A stretch of DNA of 6,298 nt. Origin: JBMYQA01 sp049600855 (GTDB lineage Bacteria; Bacteroidota; Bacteroidia; Cytophagales; Flammeovirgaceae). The stretch is taken from NCBI GenBank assembly GCA_049600855.1, contig JBMYQA010000329.1, forward strand, positions 1-6,298. Direction: 5' to 3'. Below, piece by piece: positions 1-5,882 of this stretch (positions are counted from its first letter, which is position 1; the number at the start of each line of letters is the position of its first letter). The translations under genes were made by a program, and so were the position numbers. The notes below the pieces were generated by a model. That model was not told the DNA's origin and ran no database searches. It saw nothing but the letters and a program-made list of their open reading frames with translations.

Positions 1-87
1 CTCGCTAAAGATTTTGCAAGCTTTTGGGCATATTTTTTTGTGTACGGTAGCAAATTAATAGAACGGAGTCATTTCAAGCATGGCTGA
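1..87 (+). CDS. possible 3' end of an upstream gene (partial)
   Basis: Reading frame 1 is open from the left edge to a TGA at 85-87 and would encode 28 residues ending in FKHG. The peptide is rich in aromatic and hydrophobic residues (ASFWAYFFVYG) followed by a basic end, as in the last helix of a protein. Frame 3 closes at once and frame 2 closes at 56-58, so this is the longest forward frame here. A run of 28 open codons can arise by chance, and I recognise no family. If real, its stop lies about 110 bases before the next gene on the same strand. Confidence 0.3.
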   Translation, partial: LAKDFASFWAYFFVYGSKLIERSHFKHG

Positions 88-197
88 AATCAGGTAAAAG
101 GTTAACATAGAGAAAAAGCAAAAGAGCGGAATAAATCCCTAAAATAAGTTAGCTTTAAGGAACAATCCTGTTCAATACAGCTTCAAAAAACATAATT

Positions 198-1100
198 ATG
201 ACAGAAGAAGAGTTTCAGAAAATCGCACTTGAAAGTCTGCAAGTCGCCTTTGCCAACATGAAGGTGGTAGAGAAGGAAATGCCAGCAGATGACCCAAGCA
301 AGTTTTTTGATAATGATCGGTTTCAGTTTGATTTCCAATGTCAACTAACCGAAAGAGACCGAGATCCAAAAATGGGGATCAATATGTTTTATTCTGCTCG
401 CAACCCAGAAGAAGGACATGAGATTCAGGAAGTGATTACGTTTTTTGGAGGCGATGAAGAGATTTCCATTCGAGGTGCTATGGATGAATTGGCCTACATT
501 GACTTTCCCGTCATTCACTATTTTTATGAGATCGATCACCGCGATACGGCTGCAAAGCAATTAGAGATCACTGAAAACATGTTTTACGATCCCATGCAAC
601 AACCAATTGTAGAAAGTGGTTGGAAAGTGGTGATGAGTAAGCAACGGAAAGTGGTAGATACTGATCGAGCATATATTTTGGGGGAAGAAGCCCAAAGTTT
701 ATATAAAGCATTATTTGAAGGAATTAGTCCTCTACTTAGGCAACCTGATCACTTTTATTTTATCAAATGTTGGATTTCTCGTCATAAAACTCTTGGCATG
801 TGGTCCGACTGCCGTGTAAATGGTATGAGCTGGGAAGATGGGGTAAATCTTTTATACGATTATGCAGAAACTTGGGACATGGGAGAGGCCGAAGAGATGT
901 CCATCAAGCAAGTCATTTTATTGATGCCAGTTGCCATAGCCGAACTTTCAGATGAGATGCAGCAGAAGTTTCAAGAAATGAAAGTGTATATTGATGAACA
1001 AAATAGCTTGCTTCAAGCAAGGCTAAAACAAGAATATGCGAAACAACAAGCTACTACTCGTGTAGAAAAGCCTCAAAAACCTTGGTGGAAGTTTTGGTAA
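198..1100 (+). CDS. hypothetical protein, 300 residues, Trp-rich C-terminal tail
   Basis: I do not recognise this protein with confidence. It has no signal peptide and no clear membrane helix, so it is probably cytoplasmic. The N-terminal half is acidic. Residues 41-110 alternate hydrophobic and polar residues (RFQFDFQCQL, then IDFPVIHYFYEID), which suggests beta strands. Residues 184-227 (HFYFIKCWISRH, then DCRVNGMSWEDG and LLYDYAETW) look like the most conserved kind of block. From memory this resembles the DUF6348-type uncharacterised proteins, but I could not check that. Residues 250-285 are Gln/Glu/Lys-rich and likely helical or coiled coil, followed by a short linker and the tail KPWWKFW. 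Such aromatic-basic tails can be peptide ligands or membrane-contact tails, which is inference here. The ATG follows an A-rich stretch with no Shine-Dalgarno, which is normal for Bacteroidota. I found no convincing promoter upstream, so it could be co-transcribed with a gene to the left. Confidence 0.8.
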   Translation: MTEEEFQKIALESLQVAFANMKVVEKEMPADDPSKFFDNDRFQFDFQCQLTERDRDPKMGINMFYSARNPEEGHEIQEVITFFGGDEEISIRGAMDELAYIDFPVIHYFYEIDHRDTAAKQLEITENMFYDPMQQPIVESGWKVVMSKQRKVVDTDRAYILGEEAQSLYKALFEGISPLLRQPDHFYFIKCWISRHKTLGMWSDCRVNGMSWEDGVNLLYDYAETWDMGEAEEMSIKQVILLMPVAIAELSDEMQQKFQEMKVYIDEQNSLLQARLKQEYAKQQATTRVEKPQKPWWKFW

Positions 1101-1164
1101 GTTGATGGAAAGGAATGGCTGGAGTGCTATATGAGTAGCTTAAAGGAGGAAAGTGATCGAATGA

Positions 1165-1203
1165 GTTGTTCGTAAGGTTAAGCTTAGTCCCCTTACGAAC
1201 AAC
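1165..1203. terminator. 13-bp perfect inverted repeat between converging genes
   Basis: GTTGTTCGTAAGG at 1165-1177 pairs exactly with CCTTACGAACAAC at 1191-1203 around a 13-base loop. It lies 64 bases after the stop of the plus-strand hypothetical gene and 23 bases beyond the stop of the minus-strand DoxX gene. This is the usual place for a shared bidirectional terminator. Neither strand has a clear T-run after the stem, so it may act as an mRNA end-stabilising hairpin instead. Confidence 0.6.
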
Positions 1204-1226
1204 AAATAAAGGAGATTTTTAGTAGC

Positions 1227-1661
1227 CTAAAAATCCTGTCCTTGATCTCTCCCAATAAAATGATCGATGGAATACTTGCCCGATCCATATAAGAGGAAAG
1301 CAATTAACAGTACGAGAGCTACAATGGCTGCCGTTAATTCCATTGGAGCAGCAGCATTTAACGCATTAAAAATAACAGCACCAATTAAAACAGGAAGCTG
1401 TACCAAAATGGCAATTCGGGTAAGTAATCCAATAATAATCAGTACCCCACCTGCTAAATGAGCCATGGCTACATAATGGGCGATACCCACCATTGCCCAC
1501 TCAGAATTCACCGATTGAATCAATTCTAAAATGATAGAGGTGTGTTCCATAAAATACATGCCTTTATAAAATATGAAACCACCCAACAGAACGCGTAAGG
1601 CATCAATCCACATCGCTTGATGGTGATGTGCCCAATCATTGAGTTTTGCGACAAGTTGCAT
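1227..1661 (-). CDS. DoxX family integral membrane protein
   Basis: This 144-residue protein matches the usual length and layout of the DoxX family: four membrane helices at about residues 20-38, 58-80, 83-101 and 108-126. Family-type features include R23 and the glycines of RVLLGGFIFYKG in helix 1, the AHLAGGVLIIIGLLTR turn between helices 2 and 3, and the closing YGSGKYSIDHFIG after helix 4. DoxX proteins sit in the cytoplasmic membrane. Named members are linked to quinone-dependent thiosulfate oxidation or to redox stress complexes, but most members, including this one, cannot be given a substrate. The start at 1661 leaves a short amphipathic N-terminus rich in His (HHH at 12-14) before helix 1. 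It is alone on its strand, with about 350 noncoding bases before it and the inverted repeat at 1165-1203 after it. A possible promoter lies at 1967-1995. Confidence 0.85.
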   Translation of the reverse strand: MQLVAKLNDWAHHHQAMWIDALRVLLGGFIFYKGMYFMEHTSIILELIQSVNSEWAMVGIAHYVAMAHLAGGVLIIIGLLTRIAILVQLPVLIGAVIFNALNAAAPMELTAAIVALVLLIAFLLYGSGKYSIDHFIGRDQGQDF

Positions 1662-1772
1662 GAGGAAAAAATGTTTGATGAAAAATAGAAGTCGCGGAAG
1701 GTTAAATCAGATAGGTCAACAACAATGAATTGATACATTGAATATACCACTTTTTTAGTCGATTATCAAGCC

Positions 1773-1790
1773 AGTGTTAGAAGTGTTAGA
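1773..1790. repeat. tandem 9-base duplication
   Basis: AGTGTTAGA occurs twice head to tail at 1773-1781 and 1782-1790. It is a short exact duplication in noncoding sequence, with no further copies next to it and no evident role. Confidence 0.6.
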
Positions 1791-1966
1791 GGAACTAAAA
1801 ACGTAAAAGAGGATGAAGGTCAGGTGCTAAAAGTAAAAAGTTAATCATTGTCAGCTCACTAAAAACCGTATTAGATGGTTTTCAAATGGGAGAATATCAA
1901 GAAAACGATAAATCACTTCAGTTATAAATATGACAACTTTAACGCTAGTTTGTTGGATGAATAACA

Positions 1967-1995
1967 CAAATGTAGAGGCTGGAATGTACATCCAA
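1967..1995 (-). promoter_or_regulatory. candidate Bacteroidota-type promoter for the DoxX gene
   Basis: Read on the minus strand, TTG (1995-1993) is followed after 18 bases by TACATTTG (1974-1967), an exact match to the TAnnTTTG element used by the primary sigma factor of Bacteroidota. It points towards the DoxX gene and would give a leader of about 300 bases. It overlaps the FAS1 terminator-like hairpin, so the match may be coincidental. Confidence 0.35.
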
Positions 1996-2001
1996 CCTCT
2001 A
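1973..2001 (-). terminator. terminator-like hairpin after the FAS1 gene
   Basis: TAGAGG (1973-1978) plus TGGA (1980-1983) pairs with TCCA (1991-1994) plus CCTCTA (1996-2001) around a 7-base loop. The single interruption, C1979 against A1995, becomes a G-U wobble in the minus-strand RNA. The stem is therefore continuous over 11 pairs only on the strand that carries the FAS1 gene, whose stop is 13 bases away. The sequence after the stem on that strand is only moderately T-rich (ATTTGTGTT). Confidence 0.6.
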
Positions 2002-2013
2002 ATACTAGTGAGA

Positions 2014-2589
2014 CTAGTTGTTTGAAGGTGGAAGGATCACGCGATCAATTAAGTGAACCACTCCATTTTTACCTTGAATATTGGCCTTAATCACCGTAGC
2101 GTCATTTACTTTGATGGCATTCTCATAAATGCGAATCTTTACATTGCTGCCTTGTACAGTTCCTGCTTGCTGGTTGTCATAAAGCTTAGAAGACGTGACA
2201 TTTCCCGAAACTACATGATAGGTAAGGATTTTTACCAGCTCCGCTTTGTTTTCTGGTTTTAGTAATTTTTCCACAGTGCCCTTTGGCAAAGCTGCAAAAG
2301 CTTCATTAGTAGGAGCAAAAATGGTAAAAGGCCCATCTCCTTGAAGGGTTTCAACCAAACCCGCTGCTTTTACAGCAGCCACAAGTGTAGATAAATCTTC
2401 TGTTCCTACAGCCAAGTCGACTACCGTTTTATTAGAACCATGATTTCCATTCGTCCAACCGCTCCAGCTCGCATTTTTGTAGTGGGATTTCTTCGCGCTA
2501 CTAGAGCATTGCGCTTGTACTTGAACAGTTGTAAAGGCAACAAGTAAAGACATTGCCATTCCGGTGATAAACATTTTAGTTGTTTTCAT
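2014..2589 (-). CDS. secreted FAS1 (fasciclin) domain protein
   Basis: The 191-residue protein starts with a signal peptide: K2 and K5, a hydrophobic core at about 7-22, and a likely cut after A26 (VQVQA). The charged N-terminus supports the ATG at 2589 over the internal Met6. Residues 28-53 form a Ser/Lys/Asn/Gly-rich linker. Residues 54-188 form one FAS1 domain: TVVDLAV at its start, the H1-type motif FTIFAPTNEAFAALP at 88-102, the LTYHVVSG block at 122-129, and the closing NGVVHLIDRVILPP at 175-188. FAS1 domains are adhesion or ligand-binding modules, and a single secreted copy of about 130 residues is common in Bacteroidota. The mature protein should be periplasmic or extracellular. C28 lies just after the predicted cut, but the preceding residues do not form a good lipobox, so a lipoprotein is less likely. 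It appears to be transcribed alone. Confidence 0.92.
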   Translation of the reverse strand: MKTTKMFITGMAMSLLVAFTTVQVQAQCSSSAKKSHYKNASWSGWTNGNHGSNKTVVDLAVGTEDLSTLVAAVKAAGLVETLQGDGPFTIFAPTNEAFAALPKGTVEKLLKPENKAELVKILTYHVVSGNVTSSKLYDNQQAGTVQGSNVKIRIYENAIKVNDATVIKANIQGKNGVVHLIDRVILPPSNN

Positions 2590-2933
2590 AAAAATTAAGA
2601 TTTGACTTAAATAAACAGTTTTAGTGAGTAATTTGACTTTACAAAAATGGGGTGTACACCTATTTCCATTGTTGTTGAGGGTTGAACTTACTGTAACCTT
2701 TTCTGTTTATTCAGCATCTCCTTTTAGCAAGTTTTTAACGGAAATTGGGATTACTTCACGAATTTTGTCAGTAAAACCGCAATTTGATTTATTATTTATC
2801 AGCATCTCTTTATCTTGCAGCATTTGTGATGAATGTATTTAGTTATGCTTTTCAATGCATCAATACTTCAAATGAATGGGAATTGTCAATGGATTTTGGC
2901 AGACGTTTATTTTTTACATAATTCATTTTAGAA
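2590..2933. other. noncoding interval between divergent FAS1 and methyltransferase genes
   Basis: These roughly 340 bases separate two genes transcribed away from each other, so they should carry both promoters. ATTTGACTT is repeated at 2600-2608 and 2631-2639, a 31-base period, just upstream of the FAS1 start. CAGCATCTC also occurs twice, near 2710 and 2800. For FAS1, only a one-mismatch -7 match is visible (CAAAAATG at 2642-2649, read in reverse), with no matching TTG. A plus-strand open frame at 2624-2842 has no family features and I do not call it a gene. Confidence 0.55.
2883..2915 (+). promoter_or_regulatory. weak candidate promoter for the methyltransferase gene
   Basis: TTG at 2883-2885 is followed after 22 bases by TATTTTTT at 2908-2915, which matches TAnnTTTG at all but the last base. 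It would place transcription start about a dozen bases before the ATG at 2934. The short leader and imperfect element make this tentative. Confidence 0.3.
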
Positions 2934-3956
2934 ATGGGAGAAACAGACACTCAGGCTTATCACTCTGAAACTAAAGATAAAATTGCTTCTTATTTAAAAG
3001 AGATCAATGTTGAGTTGCCTGTTGAAGAGTTTATACATCAAATTAGTAACATCTACCATTATCATGAAGCAATGGTATATGATACGAAGCAAATCGGCTT
3101 ATTTGATAAAAATCACTTCTTTCAAACTGCATTAGCTAGCATAGAAGATAAGCTTCCTGCTAAAATTCACGCACTCGACTTTGGCTGTGGAACTGGTTTT
3201 GGGGCACTGGAAATGATCAAAAAATTTGGTTCGAGAATTGAGCTGCTAGTTTGCTTTGATCTTTCTCCTGATATGCTTCAAAAGTGTAGGGAAAAAATTG
3301 AGCGTGATCATAAAGAGATTTCTGTTGTATACCTATCAGATTTGGCAGAATTACCCAAAGTCAAAGATTACTCATTTGATTTAGTTGTGACAAATGCCGT
3401 ACTGCATCACCTATTGAATCTTAAAGCGCATTTTGACTTAATAGATGCTATTCTGAAACCCGAAGGCTTTTATCTCATTGGGCACGAACCCAATACCCGA
3501 TTTTATAAAAATAAAGACTTGCTTCAACATACGTTAAACTTCCAAAAATTCAAACGTGTGGCGAATCGCATGACACTGGATTACATTTTAACAAAACTGA
3601 AAGTGAAGTCTAGGAGAAAAAATGTGAGCGAACTCACGATTAGAGATTTAATCAATAAAGGCTTAATTAAAGAACCGATTCCTAGTGGTAAAGTGTGTAA
3701 ATTGGTAGACATTCATGTACCACATGGCATCGCTAGTGAGCAACCTTGGGGTTTTTTAGGATTTTCTCCTGAAGTTATTATTGATAAATTTTTACCCAAC
3801 TATTCGCTTTACACTCATATTACACATACGCACATCAAAGACGATAAAGCCATGCGTTATGCACGTTGGAGAAAACTAGATAAAAGCCTTGCCGAAAAAT
3901 ATCCTAAAGATGGAGCCGTGGCATTGATGATTCTTCAAAAAGGAATTGTAGCATAG
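2934..3956 (+). CDS. class I SAM-dependent methyltransferase, unknown substrate
   Basis: The 340-residue protein carries a class I (Rossmann-fold) methyltransferase core. Motif I is LDFGCGTGF at 81-89. The acidic end of strand 2, expected to hold the SAM ribose, is D109 in VCFDLSPDML. SDLAEL at 135-140 lies in the adenine-contact region, and FDLVVTNAVLHHL at 148-160 is the motif IV region. LKPEGFYLIGHEPN at 174-187 matches the strand 5 turn. It is soluble and likely cytoplasmic. About 75 residues precede the core, including HYHEAM at 42-47. The C-terminal 150 residues form an extra region, basic at 207-230 and His-rich at 295-300 (HITHTH), that could bind substrate; this region I do not recognise. 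A small-molecule or lipid-type substrate is as plausible as any other. The ATG follows GAA in an A/T-rich leader. It stands alone, closed by a terminator at 3983-4031. Confidence 0.88.
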   Translation: MGETDTQAYHSETKDKIASYLKEINVELPVEEFIHQISNIYHYHEAMVYDTKQIGLFDKNHFFQTALASIEDKLPAKIHALDFGCGTGFGALEMIKKFGSRIELLVCFDLSPDMLQKCREKIERDHKEISVVYLSDLAELPKVKDYSFDLVVTNAVLHHLLNLKAHFDLIDAILKPEGFYLIGHEPNTRFYKNKDLLQHTLNFQKFKRVANRMTLDYILTKLKVKSRRKNVSELTIRDLINKGLIKEPIPSGKVCKLVDIHVPHGIASEQPWGFLGFSPEVIIDKFLPNYSLYTHITHTHIKDDKAMRYARWRKLDKSLAEKYPKDGAVALMILQKGIVA

Positions 3957-3982
3957 GGTAACATTGTAATACGAGCTTCCCA

Positions 3983-4031
3983 AAAACCGATCTACTGTAA
4001 ATTCAAAAAGTGTTTTTAGTAGATCGGTTTT
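3983..4031. terminator. 14-bp bidirectional-type terminator
   Basis: AAAACCGATCTACT (3983-3996) pairs perfectly with AGTAGATCGGTTTT (4018-4031). The 21-base loop contains a second small pairing, AAAAA (4005-4009) with TTTTT (4013-4017). The stem ends in TTTT followed by CATTTT, giving a fair U-tract on the plus strand. It starts 27 bases after the methyltransferase stop and isolates the ribosomal operon promoter from upstream transcription. Confidence 0.8.
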
Positions 4032-4084
4032 CATTTTAACACTAATTCCTGTTTTACTTTAATATGAAAATAATTTCAGTTAAA

Positions 4085-4099
4085 TCTAATAATATTAGA
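4085..4099. repeat. short perfect inverted repeat just upstream of the rplM promoter
   Basis: TCTAATA (4085-4091) and TATTAGA (4093-4099) are perfect arms around one central A. The centre lies 15 bases before the -33 TTG element of the rplM promoter. The position and symmetry fit a dimeric regulator site, but the sequence is very AT-rich and could equally act as an A/T-rich upstream promoter element or be chance. Confidence 0.4.
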
Positions 4100-4106
4100 A
4101 GCGAAC

Positions 4107-4137
4107 TTGCATATCAAAATATAAGTCCATATTTTTG
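4107..4137 (+). promoter_or_regulatory. Bacteroidota-type promoter of the rplM-rpsI-rpsB operon
   Basis: TTG at 4107-4109 and TATTTTTG at 4130-4137 are separated by 20 bases, an exact fit to the TTG-N(17-23)-TAnnTTTG pattern known for Bacteroidota. The upstream flank is A/T-rich. Transcription should begin about 5-8 bases after the -7 element, giving a leader of roughly 85-90 bases before rplM. Confidence 0.75.
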
Positions 4138-4148
4138 CAATCCTTTTG

Positions 4149-4190
4149 TGGGATAGGCTCTTATAACTGTCTCCGAGTAGTCCTATACCA
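4149..4190 (+). promoter_or_regulatory. structured leader hairpin of rplM mRNA, possible autoregulatory element
   Basis: TGGGATAGG (4149-4157) pairs with CCTATACCA (4182-4190) at eight of nine positions, with only G4152 against A4187 unpaired. Inside it, CTC (4158-4160) can pair with GAG (4175-4177), leaving TAGT (4178-4181) as a bulge on the 3' side. A stem, an asymmetric bulge, a short stem and a loop together resemble the ribosomal-protein binding leaders known in front of several ribosomal operons. L13 binding here is inference. The hairpin would lie at the very 5' end of the transcript, about 40 bases before the start codon. Confidence 0.5.
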
Positions 4191-4207
4191 TGTCAAACAG
4201 TTTTTAA
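4190..4207 (+). other. five-codon upstream reading frame in the rplM leader
   Basis: ATG at 4190-4192 opens a frame reading MSNSF and stopping at TAA 4205-4207, 21 bases before the rplM GTG. Its ATG overlaps the last base of the leader hairpin. It has no Shine-Dalgarno, and nothing shows that it is translated. Confidence 0.25.
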
Positions 4208-4228
4208 TACATCTAAAAAGCTAAGAGG

Positions 4229-4672
4229 GTGAACACAAATAGCTATAAAACGGTATCATTGAATGATAAAACCGTTAATAAGGAATGGGTTGTGATAGAT
4301 GCCGAAGGCCTCGTGTTAGGTCGACTTTGCACCGAAGTAGCGATGTTACTTCGTGGTAAGCGTAAGCCTAGCTATACCCCACACATTGATTGTGGCGATA
4401 ATGTTATCGTAATCAATGCGGAAAAAGTTCAGATGACTGGCAATAAGTGGGATGATAAAATGCATATCCACCACACGGGTTATCCTGGCGGTCAACGATC
4501 AATTGCCTCAAAAGATTTGTTAGCTAAAAATCCTACTGCTTTAGTAGCTAAGGCGGTAAAAGGAATGTTACCTAAAAATCGTTTGGGAAGACAATTATTC
4601 AGGAATTTACATGTGTACGCAGGATCAGAGCATCCGCACGCTGGTCAACAACCTAAAGAAATTAAATTGTAA
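4229..4672 (+). CDS. rplM: 50S ribosomal protein L13 (uL13)
   Basis: The 147-residue product is the full length expected for bacterial uL13, an early-assembling large-subunit protein that binds 23S rRNA. Clear family blocks are EWVVIDAEGLVLGRLCTEVAMLLRGK at 19-44, the PSYTPHIDCGDNVIVINAEKVQMTGNKW block that follows, then HHTGYPGG, and KGMLPKNRLGRQLFRNLHVYAGSEHPHAGQQP near the end. The start is GTG. An in-frame TAA at 4214-4216 rules out an upstream ATG, and the next in-frame ATG falls inside the conserved core. The N-terminal MNTNSYKTVS resembles Bacteroidota L13 starts. Only TAAGAGG directly abuts the GTG, too close for a normal Shine-Dalgarno. It is first in the operon, and its stop overlaps the rpsI start in TAATG. 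Confidence 0.97.
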   Translation: MNTNSYKTVSLNDKTVNKEWVVIDAEGLVLGRLCTEVAMLLRGKRKPSYTPHIDCGDNVIVINAEKVQMTGNKWDDKMHIHHTGYPGGQRSIASKDLLAKNPTALVAKAVKGMLPKNRLGRQLFRNLHVYAGSEHPHAGQQPKEIKL

Positions 4673-5058
4673 TGGAAGTTATCAATACAATAGGTAGAAG
4701 AAAAACATCGGTTGCTCGTATTTACGTGCAAGATGGAGAAGGTAAGATTACAGTAAATAAGAAAGATTTAAAAGAATATTTTCCTACTGAAATTTTACAA
4801 ATCATTGTACAGCAGCCTTTGGTTTTGTGTGAAGAAACTGGCAAGTACGACATTAAGGTAAATGTAGCTGGTGGTGGTACTACTGGTCAAGCGGAGGCTG
4901 TTCGATTGGCTATCTCAAGAGCATTGACAGAGATTAACCCTGAACATCGTTTGTTATTGAAGCCTGAAGGCTTTTTAAGAAGGGATCCACGAATGGTGGA
5001 ACGTAAGAAGTATGGTAGAAGAAAAGCTCGTAGAAGATTCCAGTTCAGCAAGCGTTAA
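4672..5058 (+). CDS. rpsI: 30S ribosomal protein S9 (uS9)
   Basis: This is full-length bacterial uS9 at 128 residues, a small-subunit head protein whose basic C-terminal tail reaches the P-site tRNA. Family marks are GRRKTSVARIYV at 8-19, the NVAGGGTTGQAEAVRLAISRAL block in the middle, and the Arg/Lys-rich end RDPRMVERKKYGRRKARR, finishing with the invariant SKR. The ATG shares its first base with the last base of the rplM TAA, so the two genes are translationally coupled, the common arrangement for the L13-S9 pair. rpsB follows after 29 bases with no terminator. Confidence 0.98.
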   Translation: MEVINTIGRRKTSVARIYVQDGEGKITVNKKDLKEYFPTEILQIIVQQPLVLCEETGKYDIKVNVAGGGTTGQAEAVRLAISRALTEINPEHRLLLKPEGFLRRDPRMVERKKYGRRKARRRFQFSKR

Positions 5059-5087
5059 TTATTTCATTCATTTAAAGGTGCTAATCA

Positions 5088-5864
5088 ATGTCTCAGATTG
5101 AATATAAAGATTTGCTTGATGCCGGGGTTCACTTTGGTCACTTAACCAGAAAATGGAATCCTAAAATGGCTCCCTACATTTTCATGGAGCGCAATGGCAT
5201 TCATATTATCGACCTGAATAAAACTTTAGCTAGCTTAGACACTGCATGTAATGCATTGAAAGCTATCGTGAAGTCAGGCAGAAAAGTGATGTTTGTAGCT
5301 ACTAAGAAGCAAGCGCAAGACATCGTAATCCAAGAAGCTTCTCGTTTAAAAATGCCTTATGTAGCAGAAAGATGGTTGGGTGGTATGCTCACTAACTTCT
5401 CTACAGTACGCAAGTCAATCAAGAAAATGGCTTCGATTGAGAAGTTGATGAAAGACGAAGCGTTCAAAAACTTGGCAAAGCGTGAGCGTTTGATGAAATC
5501 ACGTGAAAAAGATAAGCTAGAGCGTGTGTTGGGCGGTATTGCCGACCAGACAAGGCTTCCTGCTGCTCTTTTCGTAATCGACGTGAAAAAAGAACACATC
5601 GCTGTACAAGAAGCTAACCGTTTGAATATTCCTGTATTTGGTATGGTAGATACAAATTCGGATCCTTCGAAAATCGATTTCCCTATCCCTGCCAATGATG
5701 ATGCGTATAAGTCAATTGCTTTAATTACAGCTGCTATCGGCAAAGCAATTGAAGAAGGTCTTTCTGAGCGCAAGCGCGATAAAGATAAGGCCGCAATGCA
5801 AGCTGCTGAAGCTGAAAAAAGAGCCGTAGATGGCGAGCAAAAAGAAGCTGAAGCGTCTAACTAA
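5088..5864 (+). CDS. rpsB: 30S ribosomal protein S2 (uS2)
   Basis: The 258-residue product is uS2, a late-assembling small-subunit protein that contacts uS1 and 16S rRNA at the back of the body. Recognisable blocks are LLDAGVHFGHLTRKWNPKMAPYIF near the start, GIHIIDLNKT, then VMFVATKKQAQDIV, RWLGGMLTNFSTVRKSI, and the later ALFVIDVKKEHIAVQEANRLNIPVFGMVDTNSDP and PANDDAYKSI. The last 30 residues are a Lys/Glu/Ala-rich helical tail, variable between lineages. A usable Shine-Dalgarno (AAAGG, 5074-5078) precedes the ATG at a spacing of 9, better than for its neighbours. It follows rpsI closely, as is usual in Bacteroidota, whereas in Escherichia coli rpsB is separate from rplM-rpsI and paired with tsf. 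Confidence 0.98.
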   Translation: MSQIEYKDLLDAGVHFGHLTRKWNPKMAPYIFMERNGIHIIDLNKTLASLDTACNALKAIVKSGRKVMFVATKKQAQDIVIQEASRLKMPYVAERWLGGMLTNFSTVRKSIKKMASIEKLMKDEAFKNLAKRERLMKSREKDKLERVLGGIADQTRLPAALFVIDVKKEHIAVQEANRLNIPVFGMVDTNSDPSKIDFPIPANDDAYKSIALITAAIGKAIEEGLSERKRDKDKAAMQAAEAEKRAVDGEQKEAEASN

Positions 5865-5882
5865 TTTATTAATCGGAAATCG

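Larger units (their letters stand above)
1662..2013. other. noncoding interval between DoxX and FAS1 genes
   Basis: I find no supportable gene in these roughly 350 bases on either strand. The stretch holds a tandem 9-base duplication at 1773-1790, a terminator-like hairpin at 1973-2001 next to the FAS1 stop, and a promoter match within that hairpin. On the plus strand, a 15-codon run before the TAA at 1801-1803 (SIIKPVLEVLEELKT) looks protein-like but is closed upstream by a stop. It could be the remnant of a decayed gene, or chance. Confidence 0.6.

Noticed and set aside
31..40. TATTTTTTTG as a -7 promoter element for the gene at 198
   Set aside because: Two T's too long for TAnnTTTG, about 160 bases from the start, and inside a frame that may be coding.
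345..560. 71-codon minus-strand open frame
   Set aside because: Antisense to the middle of the 300-residue hypothetical gene, with no supporting start signal or domain.
1526..1750. 74-codon minus-strand open frame overlapping the DoxX start
   Set aside because: Overlaps the DoxX N-terminus in another frame, and DoxX has clear family features there.
2004..2018. ACTAGT repeated on either side of GAG, possible operator
   Set aside because: A 6-base palindrome repeated once, overlapping the FAS1 stop. It is short enough to be chance and is next to the better-supported hairpin.
2053..2262. 69-codon plus-strand open frame
   Set aside because: Antisense shadow of the FAS1 domain, which is certain from its motifs.
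2624..2842. 72-codon plus-strand open frame with GTG start upstream of the methyltransferase
   Set aside because: No domain, no ribosome binding site, hydrophobic and Ser-rich composition typical of random AT-rich translation. It occupies the region needed for divergent promoters.
5357..5773. 138-codon minus-strand open frame
   Set aside because: Lies wholly inside rpsB on the opposite strand; rpsB is unmistakable and the antisense frame has no family features.
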